DNA from: Apostichopus japonicus
Lineage: Eukaryota; Echinodermata; Holothuroidea; Aspidochirotida; Stichopodidae
Reading direction: 5' to 3'
Assembly (NCBI RefSeq): GCF_037975245.1
Contig: NC_092573.1
Coordinates: forward strand, 9,458,001-9,522,000
Length of the DNA stretch: 64,000 nucleotides
Part shown: piece by piece, positions 13,266 to 24,814 of the stretch
Position numbering within the stretch: position 1 is the stretch's first letter
Layout: the number at the start of each line of letters is the position of its first letter
The notes under the pieces: model-generated
What the model saw: only the letters and a program-made list of their open reading frames with translations
What the model was told of the DNA's origin: nothing
Database searches by the model: none
Translations under genes and position numbers: made by a program

Positions 13266-14568
13266 GTGAGAGTCAACCCCGAATGAACAAACGGTTGACA
13301 ATACGTGGCACATTGCGAAGACTATTCACCTATCTGTTCAGCTAAGTCAACTCGAAGAAAAAGTTTAAATATTAAAGGAGGAACCTATTTTAAGTATTCA
13401 ATGTGGAATTTATATTCAATTCCTCTATAGCAAGCACGCCAGGTTTAAGACTTTGCGGGTGCCACGAGTCATAATTTCTTTGGATCAAAACAACAAGTGA
13501 AAAAGTAAAGTAAACAAAATATTTTACCATTAGTGCGCAACTATCAATATCTCCCAAAATATGTTGGAATTTGTTTGCATATTTCACCAGGTTCTTAGAC
13601 TATGTTCCTCTTCCGTGTAAGCCCCCCCCCCCCTTACCCCAACAAAAAAAGAAGGCTTACATAAATCTTTCTTTATGAAGGGACGGAACTTAGATGTTAG
13701 CGCACATTACATTCAATGTTATAATTCATCTCTTCAGATGTAGGTGGCGTTCTTCCAAGTGGCGTTCTTCCGAACCTTAAAGCGGTGCTAGTTTGGTGGT
13801 CAATTGTCGTACCGTAGGAGGATACAAATGCTTGTAGAGGCACTGATCGGTATATATCAATGCAACAACTGGATTAGGACAAGAGGTGACGGCTATTCGC
13901 TTGATGGAAACAGCTGCAGACAAAAGAACGTTATATTTTGTTATACACATCCATAAATCATAATACTGAAAATTTTAAAAATAATGATCGGGAAATGATA
14001 TCATTCTTTCTTGGGCAACAAAACATAAAAAGTCAGGTTAACAATATTTGCGGAATATTTTATGACGTTTGATGACCAAAACACTAGTTTGTCCACTTTA
14101 TATTTTTTTTTTACCGTTTTGACGTAAATATAATAAGGAACTTAGATATTACCAAACAGATTTTTCTTTGCTACTGGTGTCTTTCAATCATGTCTAAAAA
14201 TTGTTACGTCTTCCATCTTTCGATATAGTATTTATTTTTCTCTCGCCTCCTTCGCCTTCTTTTTGTTGAGTGAGAACCTTAGATGAATAAACATATAACA
14301 TTACGCTCCATACAATCGTGACTAGTTTGCGGTCATAACGGTCAAGTATAATATTGTAACGCCACCAACATCTATTAGTGAAAACCTGTTTCGAAACCAA
14401 CTGGAGCTGGGTAGGGGAGGTAGATGGGGACGGGTACGGATCAACTCTAAATCAGGAGGCAGACACCAGAGTTTTAGGATTAAAAAAAGTATATTTTCTC
14501 ATCTCGTTCTATATCTACATCGTATTGTTTACATTATATACATTTGCCCAATATAACAAACTGGGGTC

Positions 14569-15205
14569 GGGCACAACCTCAGGATAAACAGGGCAAAGTT
14601 AGACTGGTGCAGCGCAAAGGTCGGCAGTCTTGACGTCGGTAATCCACCGGTGTCGGGCAGCATAGGCTTTGGGCGATCCACCGTTGTCGGGCAGCCTAGC
14701 CGTCGGGCAATCCACTTGACTCGGGCAGCGCAGAGGTCGGGCAATCCGCTGAACTCGGGCAGCGCAGGTGTCGGGCGATCCGCTTGACTCGGGCAGCGCA
14801 GGTGTCGGGCTATCCGCTGGACTTGGGCATTGCAGGTGTCGGGCAATCCGCCGACCTTGGGCAGCGCAGAGATGCGGGCACTCTAAAATGCTTATACACA
14901 TTTTTTCTTTTTTTAATGCTTATGCACATTGGGCACAACCTAAGGATAAGCAGGGCTAAGTTAGACTGGGGCCGCACAAGGGTCGGGCAGTCTTGGCATC
15001 GGCAATCCACCGGTTTCGGACAGCACAGGCTTCGGGCGATCCACCGGTGTCGGGCAGCCTAGGCGTCGGGCAATCCAATTGACTCTGGCAGCGCAGGGTT
15101 CGGGCAATCCGCTGGATTTGGGCAGCGCAGGGTTCGGGCAATCCGCTGGACTCGGGCATTGCAGAGATGCGGGCACTCTATAATACTTATACACATTTCT
15201 TCGGA
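14569..15205. repeat. GC- and CpG-rich minisatellite, two related blocks
   Basis: Two homologous blocks (about 14569-14900 and 14931-15200) each begin with a GGGCACAACCT motif and end with GATGCGGGCACTCTA. Inside, a ~34-bp unit alternates two half-units, TCGGGCAATCCGCTGGAC and TCGGGCAGCGCAGG. The region is strikingly GC-rich against its AT-rich surroundings. The repeat keeps several frames open on both strands, giving spurious repetitive ORFs. It ends about 600 bp before the gene B promoter. Confidence 0.9.
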
Positions 15206-15797
15206 CTTAGGCAAATATCATAGGCATTATCACGAGCTGCCAAATGAAAAGTTTGCTTTTTACGTGACCCGCCCTGCTGGATCCAAAACGTCACGGCCAA
15301 ACGGCACTACCTTCCCATTCTAACAAACAAAACTTAAGTCAAGCGAGCCAAAAAAGTAAATACGCCCACCGACCTGCAGAGACAAACCCACAACCACCCA
15401 CTCAAACATTCAAAAAATCCACAAAAGGACGACCAAATGAAAAGTTTCTCGTCTTGCACCCGACCGTCCTTCTCACTAACGAAAGAAGCCTTTTTTTAAA
15501 TACCCCGGAAATAACCCTACCGTATACACACGTCGGTACATAAACTGTAAACAATTATTAGACCAATCAGGGACTACCTGTATAGAACTTAAGTGAGGCT
15601 GCGACCAATGGGATCGATTTACACACCCACCGCCGTGCCTGCCTATGCCAGTCACAGGAATACATCGATATAACAAAATTACGTAATAAGTTCTCGTTAC
15701 GGATAAACATAATTGTCTCCGCGGAGCTCAACAGATGTAACCCCTTGTGGGAGCGAAACGTATCTCATTAAGGGAAACTCGCAGCTCTCCGCTACAA

Positions 15798-15803
15798 TAT
15801 AAA
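15798..15803 (+). promoter_or_regulatory. TATA box of gene B
   Basis: TATAAA followed by GG lies 74 bp before the gene B ATG. Gene D has TATAAA 76 bp before its ATG, so the core promoter spacing is conserved. Transcription would start near 15828. Confidence 0.65.
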
Positions 15804-15876
15804 GGCCTTGCGTTTTTTTAGCCTTATTTACTTTCGAAAGAGAAACCTTCAAAAAGAAATCCAGACGTGCTCTACA

Positions 15877-15961
15877 ATGGAAGGATATTTTCTGATACAA
15901 GTTCTTCTTCTGTCATCATTCGGTCTCCTGACAAATTGCTGCTTGCTTTCAGAAAACGGAG
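15877..15961 (+). CDS. Gene B exon 1: signal peptide
   Basis: The ATG opens 28 codons plus one base: MEGYFLIQ, then a leucine-rich core (VLLLSSFGLL) and TNCCLLSENG, ending at the donor GTAAGT. This is a typical secretory signal. The ATG at 15877 is preferred because the same exon in gene D (MGRYFLIN...CCLLSTDG) starts at the corresponding codon and the TATA spacing matches. Confidence 0.85.
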
Positions 15962-18900
15962 GTAAGTTTTATATTATGTTTTATATTATATCTAATAGTT
16001 AGTCATACATTAAGCAAAGGTTTTTTGTCTGATTTATGTGTTAAAATGTTGGTGAATCATATGCATATAGACAGGGTGCTGGGGTTAAGAGTGCAGCATC
16101 ACTCTTGGCGTTTTTGTTTCTTGCCAAAAATCTATCTTGGGGGGGGGGGGGAATTTTCTACAAAAAAAAGTTATTGAAACAGTTTGTTTTTCGATTTCAG
16201 GTTTAATTTTAGGAGACTTTCCTTATAAAAGTATCATTAAAACTTTGAAAATCTAACCCCATAAAAATAATCTTCATCACCTTTGACAGGAAAATTCCAC
16301 TCCAAATACATTAAAGAAGTCAAACAACTTGCTTTACACTTACATATTATTAACTGACTTTTCTCATATTACGTTTGCACAATGGTTAAAACTAATGATA
16401 CTGTCTATAGACTAAAAGAAATTAAAACATCTAAAGAAGATTGGAAACGACAGTGTTGGAAGTGAAAACAGCTTGGCATGGAAAGAAAAATATCAAAAAA
16501 CACCCACGCTTACACACACACATAACAATCTAACATAGCTACAACAATATTATTACATTACGACTAAGCCTGAAGAAAGCAAAATTGTGAGAACTTTATA
16601 AATCGCGTTGAAATTCTGTTGAGACAATTACCCATAGTTGAACTACACACTATATACCTATCAGCTTATTGGTTGTATAAAGTATATTTGGATTTCTAAA
16701 AGGTGTTTTATGTGTAATGTATGTTCAATAATGTATGTTTGTAGAGATACATTTCGAAACAGCAATGATTTGGAAACCACAGAACAGTGGAGTTTGATTC
16801 GTACTTATGTTGCTCGCGCTCTGCTATGCGGATTCTCGAACTAACTTCGCAATAGTAACAGTGGTCGTTCTAAACCAGTAAATCGTACTTGTAGCAATTC
16901 CACGAGGCAATCGTCGCAGCATATATCGAGCAATTATAGTTGTATTCTTGTGACCTCAATTCGAACTTCATTTCTGTGTCATACAATAGGCAAAGCAAAA
17001 CTATACATAAGTACGAACATCTCCAACAGTGAGACCACATTCCAGACTCTAGTACCGCGGGATTCAAACAAGAAAGCATTTTCGTTTTAGAATATATTTT
17101 AATTACATAGCCCCGACGGGATTGGAGCCCGGGCTTCTCGCTTTATATGCGGATACCCAAACCAACTAGCCCATGGACATTGATTGTATGTCCAGAGGGT
17201 TGATAACGTTTGGTTGGTTATCGTCTAACTTGGCGCCAGATGCTCCTTTTCCGGTAGAAGGAACGAATTATAGGTGAGAATTAGTTGAGACTAGTGGGGT
17301 AGATTCATGTAGTACCCCTAAATTATATATATGACCCACACAAGTGGACTTATCTAAGCGCTCGGTGATTATAGTCGAGGATTATCCTTCGTCGGCGTCC
17401 GGTGTGCGGGTCTCGATTGGGAGTGTCGTGTTTGTCTCCACGGAGTTTGGTGGAAGGATTATCGTTTGCCTGCGGCTCATTTTTGCGCTTGGGGTGGGTG
17501 AAGCCGCGCGCATCCCTTCTGAAGGTAGAACTTGTTCTTGTGGCATCATGAGACTCGCGCATGGAATAAATTTAATTCTAAATTATACCAGTGGGTACCC
17601 TTTTAAATATTTAATTAAGCAATTAACAACATATTTATTTCATTAGTTCACAGTAGCAATCAAAATGTAGATGACATTCAATATAAATTAAAGTGCTGTC
17701 TCATGTATAGGTCATTGGCAGTGTAACATATATGTCCAAAGTATGTTATAGTGAGGTAGGGTACTGACGGGAGACTAGCCTACCGTACTAATTTTTAAAA
17801 TAAGGGTGTGTACGGAGTTTTGTGCAGGACTGCTTAACCATTAACAATGTAATGAGGTAGGATGAAACTAGTTTTATGTCGCATTAGGACGCTCGCGGTA
17901 ACCGAATCATATTCGGACATGAAACACATTTGGTCATTATTTCCTTAAAATTAAAATAAAGGATCTACACGCTAAAACCAAACTGGAGCGTATTCTCTTT
18001 CGTAGCCCCTAAATCTGATACATCGATCGTTCAGGCCAATGATAACGGTATGCGCAGAAGTTTGGATATTAAGTTAGAATTTGTTATGTCGTATCGACTT
18101 TCCACAAGAGCATTGTACTTTGCAGTAAACATAACGTAGATTTATATTAAGTGCAGGTGATCTAGTGATTTGGAATGTACCTACGCCATATATGTCTAGG
18201 AAAAGTATACTAGCCCGGCTGCATATTCTATCGTACTGGATGGCGTTATCGTTGGAAACTTTCTTAGCTAGAGCCATGTCTGAGGTTCGCTGCCAACAGA
18301 ATATAAATATTAATAAATAAACTGGGGATTGGCGATAATTTGTTGCATTAATTTTCATAATATATCACTTCCAAAACGAAAGACGTGTACACTAAGGTTA
18401 AACCGTGATCCTAATGCTAGAACCTAAACGTGTAACTGATATAGCCTACCGTACGACACTGATAGCAAGGGACATGTTTTGTAGTCGCTAGTTTAAAGTA
18501 AAACTTAAAAAATTGGTCATTAAATTTATCGATGCCACATTTCTGACAACACCCAAATGCGAAACACGATTAATTTAGAGTATAAGTCAATTTTACATTG
18601 GTCAATATTCAGATAGTGATGTTTTTTTTTTAAATGTTTGTCTCTATTTGCTCTGTACAGCGAACCCTCGCCAGAAAACAAACTTCTGAATTACAGATAA
18701 AACTATGTGTGATTCAGAACACGCCACAACAGTGACAACAAGTTCACAACCCGTTCATCTACACACTTCTATTTCTACCTAGCATACCCTCACCACAATA
18801 TGTAGATGTTTCCGAAACGAAGAGTCTGATCACACAGCTTAAACGCCTGCGTAGGTAGGCCTAGAAATCTAAATATTAACACATATGACGTTAAATTTCG

Positions 18901-21900
18901 CAACATGTTTTAAGTTTCATTTCCGATTTGGTTTAAACAGATATTAGCAACTTTAGCCTAAATAAGAATGAATGATGTCAATCGCGAAACTGTGACTTAC
19001 TTTTTTCACGGAGATATAACTGTGAAGGTGGAATATTGCTTTCCTTGAGTATTAAAAAGTTGTTCTTAAGACTACAGTCCTGACTATACTTTCAATATTA
19101 GTACCGTCCTTCATATTCTCCAACCTTTTACAACTTTCTTTGCTGCTGTTTTCTTTCTCTATTATCAGTGTTAAAGTTTATAAATTTGTTTTCAATTAAA
19201 ATGTTGTTTATGCTATATCTTTAATATGGTAATTAAATACAGTTTTGCATGAATGCTATATTATAGAAATCCGGGAGTTCATATACGTATGGCATTATAG
19301 GGTATCGTAACACGAGTGAGTTTTGAAAGTATATTCAGATATCTATAACTATTAGATGATCACAAGTTGATCTACAATCATTGGACGTTTCATACAGTAA
19401 TACCTCACCCATACGAGCGGTGTCGGGTGGGGTAGGGGGGGGTTGTTAAAATGTCCGCAAGTATAGAGTCAAACATCCGAAATAGAATACTATCTGCAAG
19501 GTTGCAAGGTGTTCAAGGTGTAATTCCGACGTCTTAGAGTCGCAACGTACATATGATATACATATTGAGAGACTTCATATTAAACCCACTTTCCAACGAC
19601 ACACTATCTGGAATTATTCCCCAACTTTCGTCTAGTGCTCAGTGGTTATATTAGACGTGACAAAAAATGATGAGATGATCGTGATGAATGTGTTTCCTTC
19701 TTTCTATCTCTTTGATAGCATGTGCAATGCAGAAGACATTTTACGGAGGGCGACTAGCCTTAGTTGGTGGCGGAGACCAGGGCAGTCCTCCTCCCTGGGC
19801 TGATCAAAGAGTCTTCGTCTTCCAAATGCCGACATCTTTCTTCAAAGGAGGACGCCATCCCTCCAAGTTTAGGCACCGTGGTATCGGTCGTATCTGGATG
19901 CCAGAGGAAGCACCATGTGGTGGAGAAATATCGCAACATGTTTGTCCACCGGAAACAACTGACGAAGCGTTCTGTCTAGACTCTAGTTTACCTTGTTATC
20001 AAAGTAAGCAAAGCAACACAATTACATTCAAGTTCATTAAACCCCTTTCCCCTTCCTCACCACCGACTGTACGTACATGTGATTATACGCTAACGAGTAC
20101 CAAATATCTACAGTTACAGATGATACGTCTGATTTTAATATATTTTCATGCATTATTGTAAGGTTATAATTTATGTTTACGGCCTACTTCTAAGTCTTAA
20201 GTGAATTATTTTGCCCACAATACTGTAACAAAACTTGTACGTAAGTGTATTTACTAAACATCGGATTCCATTAAGAGTGAGTAAATGTGAAAAGCAGTTT
20301 CCTTATTTTAATTTAATTACGAGTAGACAGGAATCCCTTCAGGTTCTTAGTGACACTCTTTACAATTAACTTATGATTGTGTTAATTGTGTATACGGTTT
20401 TGCGATTAGTTGACGGAATCATATTTTCGCACCTGAATTCACCGTCACAAACCGGGATATTCGGTGGCGGTAAAGGTTAATTTTATCAAACAAATGTTCT
20501 TTATGTTATGTCACGTAACTCTCGGGCAACTTTTGGGATCTTGATACCATTATTGCAAACTGAGCCGAGGTTTAGTTTTATTTTTTTCTTCAGCTATTAT
20601 AATGTACTTGCAGAAAAAGGCAAGCAGTAGATTTTCACCTTACGGTTCCCCTAAGTTTTACATTCTCTGTTAACGCAATATTCTTTCAAATATCTTGCAA
20701 TAGATAAACAATATCTAGTATCAATAGAAAAGCGAAACAAGATAAACACAATCAAATGTTAACGTTTTTTTCCAGCGCCACCGTCTTATGACCAGTCGGA
20801 GCCACTCGAGTGTTCTGACGTCACGTCAACAGGTTTAACCGTCACGTGGCCAGCTTGGGACGAGACGGTCGACCATGGTCACGGTCCCATTGTTGAGTAT
20901 AGGATACAAATAAAAGGACCAGGAGAAGAAAAATTCACCGAAATACCAAAAGGAAGACAACTCTCTCATCAATTCACCGGTTTGAGAGAAAATGTTAATT
21001 ACAAATTTCGGATCAGTGTCATCAGAGACCATCCCTTTGGAGAAGGAACACCAAGTAACAAACAAACATGCATGACATCAGGTATGGACATAGACTTTTA
21101 CAAACAAAAAAGGTCTTTGAGCAACTAGTGGATAGTTGCGTCATGAGTTCACAACAAAGCAAAATAGTATCAAATCATCATTACGAGTTTACCGGTAATA
21201 AGGTGTCACAAAGGTCGCGCCAAAGCTCTATATTATTCCTACCGAGATACGCCAACAGTATCTGTACAAACACTGTACACACATAGGATGCCCTGCATAA
21301 CTCCATAATTTGCTGTTCACCATTATCTGTGTATATTTATGAAATGGAACGAGAGATGAAGTAAAGAGCAGAGAATAGAATACTCATAATTCGAATACCA
21401 GATTTGGTTCCACAAATGTATATCATAATGTTGAATTACTATTTTTACGGTTCCCTGTATGATGTTTTAGGAACTTAAAGATCATTGAGCATGCACAATA
21501 GTTTAGAATTAAGTGCATTATTTATAGCGGACTGCTAACGTTTCGTTTTTTTAGGTGCACCATTGTTCGCAAACCCTACACCGTTGGAATTTGAAGATGT
21601 AACCTCATCTGGGGTAACAGTCACATGGTCAGCATGGGACCCAATATTGGACACTGGGACTGGTCCAGTGACCAGTTACATGATCCTGTACCGTGAAGAG
21701 GGTCAAAGACAATGGAAGAGAAAAGAAACAGACAGTCTCTATGTTCGGTTAACTGACCTAACAGAAGATACGGAATACGAGGTAGCGATCCGGCTGAAAA
21801 CTAATCAGGCAGAATATGCAGAAAAAAGTACTATACAGATAGTCACTACTATTCTTGCAGGTAATTTATTTTAACTTTGTTTTTGATTTCATTTGACAGA

Positions 21901-24814
21901 AGCGCAATGTCGGGCTTTTTTGCAAACAAGTGGACCTCACATTAAAAACATAGACCTTTTGTATTCGACCCTTTACCCCTTCATCAGGCTAAACGCCATT
22001 CCAAAAGAAACGTCCATTATTAATAATGCACTAAATGGATAGTATATCACTACTATCAGTCCAGCTTTTCTCTCTATTCCACTTATAATTTTAGATATTT
22101 TGTTTTGAGAAATACCCCTCTAAACATCTGAGGCCCATCACACCGCCCATGTGTTCAATTTCTCATATGCAGCACAAAAATAACCACAATTAGAAAGACA
22201 TGGCTTTAGATCAAATGTTTGTAATGCTTCATAAAATTAACATTTAGTCATAAATGTAGGGGCCGGCACGATGTCGGCCCCTACATTTATAAATTTTATC
22301 CTCCAGGAGCATTTGAGGGATTCCGCATTTGAAAGATAAATTTCTTGAACACCTCAATACATATAAAACACTTTTTTGCAGTCTTTTCTTACTTCTCGGT
22401 TTCTTTCACATATAATGCCTGAAATTCTGCAAACAGTCATCCATGGACTACCACAAGAAAAATGGTTCCACAATTTAATGTCAATTACTCCTTTTTCACC
22501 GATTAGAGCCACCGTCATTTGCAGACCCCGAACCGTTAGAATTCCGAGATATAACGTCGTCTAGTGTGACAGTTTCGTGGCCAGATTGGGACCCCAGTGT
22601 CGATTTGGGTACTGGTCCAGTGAACAGCTACAAAATTTACTACCGACAAGAAGGTGAAAGACGATGGAAAACCGAAGAAACGAGTGAGACGTCTGTTGTG
22701 TTAACTGAGCTAACCGACAGTACCGCATACGAGGTAGCAATCAGTCTCCAAGACAGGAATGGAGATTACACAGATAAAAATGTTCCACAAATAGTCACTA
22801 CTGCTTGTGAAGGTAACGTGTTTGTTTTTAGACGAGGGTCAATTGGAGAGTAGGAACGGAGGACATAATTTAGGTTTTAAACTATACAAAGACAGTCCTA
22901 ACAGATATCCCGGCCAGGCGCATGAAAACAAAATTAATATTGAAATTCTTCTTCTTTGTCAATATATCTTTGAAGTATTTCCTCGCTCGTATATATTTAA
23001 AAATATAATGTATTCTAACTCATAAACAGGCCCGACTTCTGCCCCCAACTACTCCCCCTCCCATTTGAGCTACCATCATACGTACAACACAAAATACAAG
23101 TATTGCGCTTCTATGAGAATGCTGGTCCCCTCCCCCCCCCCCCCATCTTTCTCTCTCCCAAAGTCCCGGCTACGGGCCTGGTTACAAGATTAAAACAAAG
23201 TAAGAAACGGAAAATAAATTGCACAAGTTTGTCACCGCAGAAATTGTGATGATAAACAGAACCGTAACAATCTTCAAATGTAATATATGTGTCTATAATA
23301 TACTTTTGTCAGATTTGGTTATCACTGACCTCGAATTTACATCATTATCAAGACGTCCGGGTTATGCAAGCGCTACCGTGATGTGGTCGGTGGAGGGAGT
23401 CACGGACTCGTGCAGTGTTCTAGCTCAAAGTCTCTCTTTCCAACTCTTGGATGTCCTTGAATGCGACGGATTACCAACGACAGAGGATGCTACACCAAGA
23501 GTAGTTGATGTGGAGGATGGTGTAGCAAGGACGAAAACAGTAAGGAGTTTGAAGGCGAACTCTCAGTACAACCTCATTTTGAGGCTGAACACTCAAACGA
23601 GGACGTATGAAAAGTCCATGTCGATACAAACAGCTACATCGAGTAAGTCTAGTCGATATACTTCAGTGGCGTCTGCAAAATATAGGACGCATGGCCCCCA
23701 ATCCCGATCGTCAGTAGGGGGAAATGGTTCAGTCGGGGTATTTTTGCATTCAGCCAAGGAAGCAAAACCTTGCGTTTAGGGTTACTTATATTGACTGAAT
23801 TTATAGTCTAACTATGCCTCCGAATGCGTTAGAAAAGTTATGATAAAGCAATGATATCAATTATCCAAAATAAGGGCATTAATTCTTGCCGGCTGATTGA
23901 TCTAACTGGCTTCGCCGGGCCTTGAAACGCATTTGGGGCCTTGGAATAAACTGCTATCGTTCGAAGAAATCGATACCTTCGACATCTGAATCTGGTGTAG
24001 CGCTGATGGTGCTTTAAGCACCAGTTCCGAGCTAGTGAACTGGCAGTCTATTGAGTCCCTGCCCTCCATAATACTGAAACTACAAGGGTCTGCGAATATA
24101 GTGATATCACCAAAGGAAATTTAATAATAGTCAAAACCAGCAGTTTAAAAATCGTAGTTGTTTCTGCAAGGTGTCGCACTTTTAAGCAGGTATGCTAATT
24201 GGTTGGAACAAACTACAAAACAAGCCAAAATCTGGTAAACGGCTAGTTCAAAAGATAGGAAAGGATATTTGTCTTAAAACCATAAGATGTATACCCTGCA
24301 CTACACGCATATTACCGTTGTTTTCAAAGGGTTAGCCGCTTACCTAAAGGACGGCACATACAAGTTAACGAACGTATCACACTCAGATCGTTTCTTGCAG
24401 GATTCAGTGAATTAATAGTATGTTGACGACTACATTCCTAAATTTATCAGCTTAATTTGTTTTTTATCGTTGATTTCTTTTCAAGGTCCAACTGGTGAAC
24501 CAACAAGTCTCATGCCGGTAACGGCGAACAATGGCGATTTGGTTTTCCACTGGAGTGGACCTGAGTGTTCTCAACGTAATGGCCCTATTACCAGTTATTA
24601 TTATACGGTTACCAAATTCAGACTAAAAAAAGTAAAGAATCCCTTTCCAGTTATCGCCGAGCACGTTGCGGGCAACAAAATACGAGTCAGAAAACGTGAC
24701 GAAAGGTTATCGCCAAATGTACAATATGTTTTTACGGTCAGAGCAACGACTGGCATGGGCAGTGATGATTTGGAGTCCCCACCAGCTGGTCACCAATTTA
24801 TTTTTGAGTCTTAG
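15877..24814 (+). CDS. Gene B: secreted FN3-repeat protein, complete
   Basis: Seven exons (15877-15961, 19719-20003, 20776-21081, 21555-21860, 22507-22812, 23313-23642, 24486-24814) give a 1947-nt CDS, 648 residues, with all introns phase 1. Order: signal peptide, N-terminal domain with five cysteines, three 306-bp FN3 exons, a divergent FN3-like exon, a last FN3 exon and stop. The protein should enter the secretory pathway and, lacking a membrane segment, be released. It is the tandem duplicate of gene A. All exons are open, so the gene looks intact, but the polyadenylation hexamers seen in gene A are altered. The function is unknown; a matrix, adhesion or soluble recognition role is only a guess from the FN3 architecture. 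Confidence 0.85.
17109..17206 (-). mobile_element. tRNA-derived SINE, family 1 (minus strand)
   Basis: Read on the minus strand it has an A box (TGGGCTAGTTGGTTTGGG), an anticodon arm CCGC-ATATAAA-GCG(A/G) with TAT in the anticodon position, and a B-box region GGGCTCCAATCCCG. This is an Ile(TAT)-like head. Two relatives lie at 43055 and 56975 and share the ~40 bases upstream of the tRNA head (CTGGACA..TCAAT..GTCCAT). It sits in gene B intron 1, in a ~500-bp stretch without a match in gene A. Confidence 0.65.
19719..20003 (+). CDS. Gene B exon 2: unrecognised N-terminal domain
   Basis: 285 bp, phase 1-1. Landmarks match gene A exon 2: CAMQKTFYGGRL, PPPWADQRVFVFQMP, SFFKGG, GRIWMPEEAPC, FCLD..LPCYQ. 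There are five cysteines, the extra one in SQHVCPPE. It is two codons shorter than in gene A, in the loop after the first conserved block. I cannot assign a fold. Confidence 0.82.
20776..21081 (+). CDS. Gene B exon 3: FN3 domain 1
   Basis: 306 bp, phase 1-1. The first third differs from gene A (LECSDVTSTG against LEFSNITSAG). From 20841 to 20994 the two are identical, then differ at only a few sites. The copy-specific change F to C adds a cysteine in strand A. Confidence 0.88.
21555..21860 (+). CDS. Gene B exon 4: FN3 domain 2
   Basis: 306 bp, phase 1-1, opening GAPLFANPTPLEF after the acceptor. FN3 strands TVTWSAWDP, GTGPVTSYMILYREEG and EYEVAIRLK are present. Differences from gene A are scattered along the exon, giving a divergence baseline for the exon 3 tract. 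Confidence 0.88.
22250..22290. repeat. Perfect 16-bp inverted repeat in gene B intron 4
   Basis: The arms ATAAATGTAGGGGCCG and CGGCCCCTACATTTAT flank a 9-bp loop (GCACGATGT), forming a strong hairpin. I see no equivalent in gene A intron 4. Confidence 0.85.
22507..22812 (+). CDS. Gene B exon 5: FN3 domain 3
   Basis: 306 bp, phase 1-1, acceptor CCGATTAG and donor GTAACG. It contains PLEFRDITSS, TVSWPDWDP, GTGPVNSYKIYYRQEG and AYEVAISL, ending TTACEG, as in gene A. Confidence 0.88.
23313..23642 (+). CDS. Gene B exon 6: divergent FN3-like domain
   Basis: 330 bp, phase 1-1, identical in length to gene A exon 6. Landmarks: DLVITDLEFTSLSRR, TVMWSVEGVTDSC, LLDVLECDG, QYNLILRL. The conserved cysteine pair distinguishes it from the other FN3 exons. 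Confidence 0.83.
24486..24814 (+). CDS. Gene B exon 7: last FN3 domain and stop
   Basis: Opens PTGEPTSL, with LVFHWSGPEC and QYVFTVRATTGMG. The frame stops right after FIFES with TAG, and a second TAG follows at once. Gene A reads 13 codons further. The stop directly after the FN3 fold supports a protein without a tail. Confidence 0.82.

Larger units (their letters stand above)
9900..14560. other. Intergenic stretch without recognised gene
   Basis: Up to ~11480 this is the 3' part of the duplicated unit. Beyond it lie a tRNA-like element, an ATT microsatellite, a repeat patch of short palindromes (12880-13265) and a C-run near 13621. Open frames here are short and show no domain. Confidence 0.6.

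Noticed and set aside
14529-15194. Several overlapping proline/alanine-rich frames on both strands
   Set aside because: They are produced by the ~34-bp minisatellite, repeat in all phases and lack a conserved frame between the two blocks.
17344-17646. 100-codon frame in gene B intron 1
   Set aside because: It is in the SINE-containing insertion absent from gene A and shows no domain or splice support.
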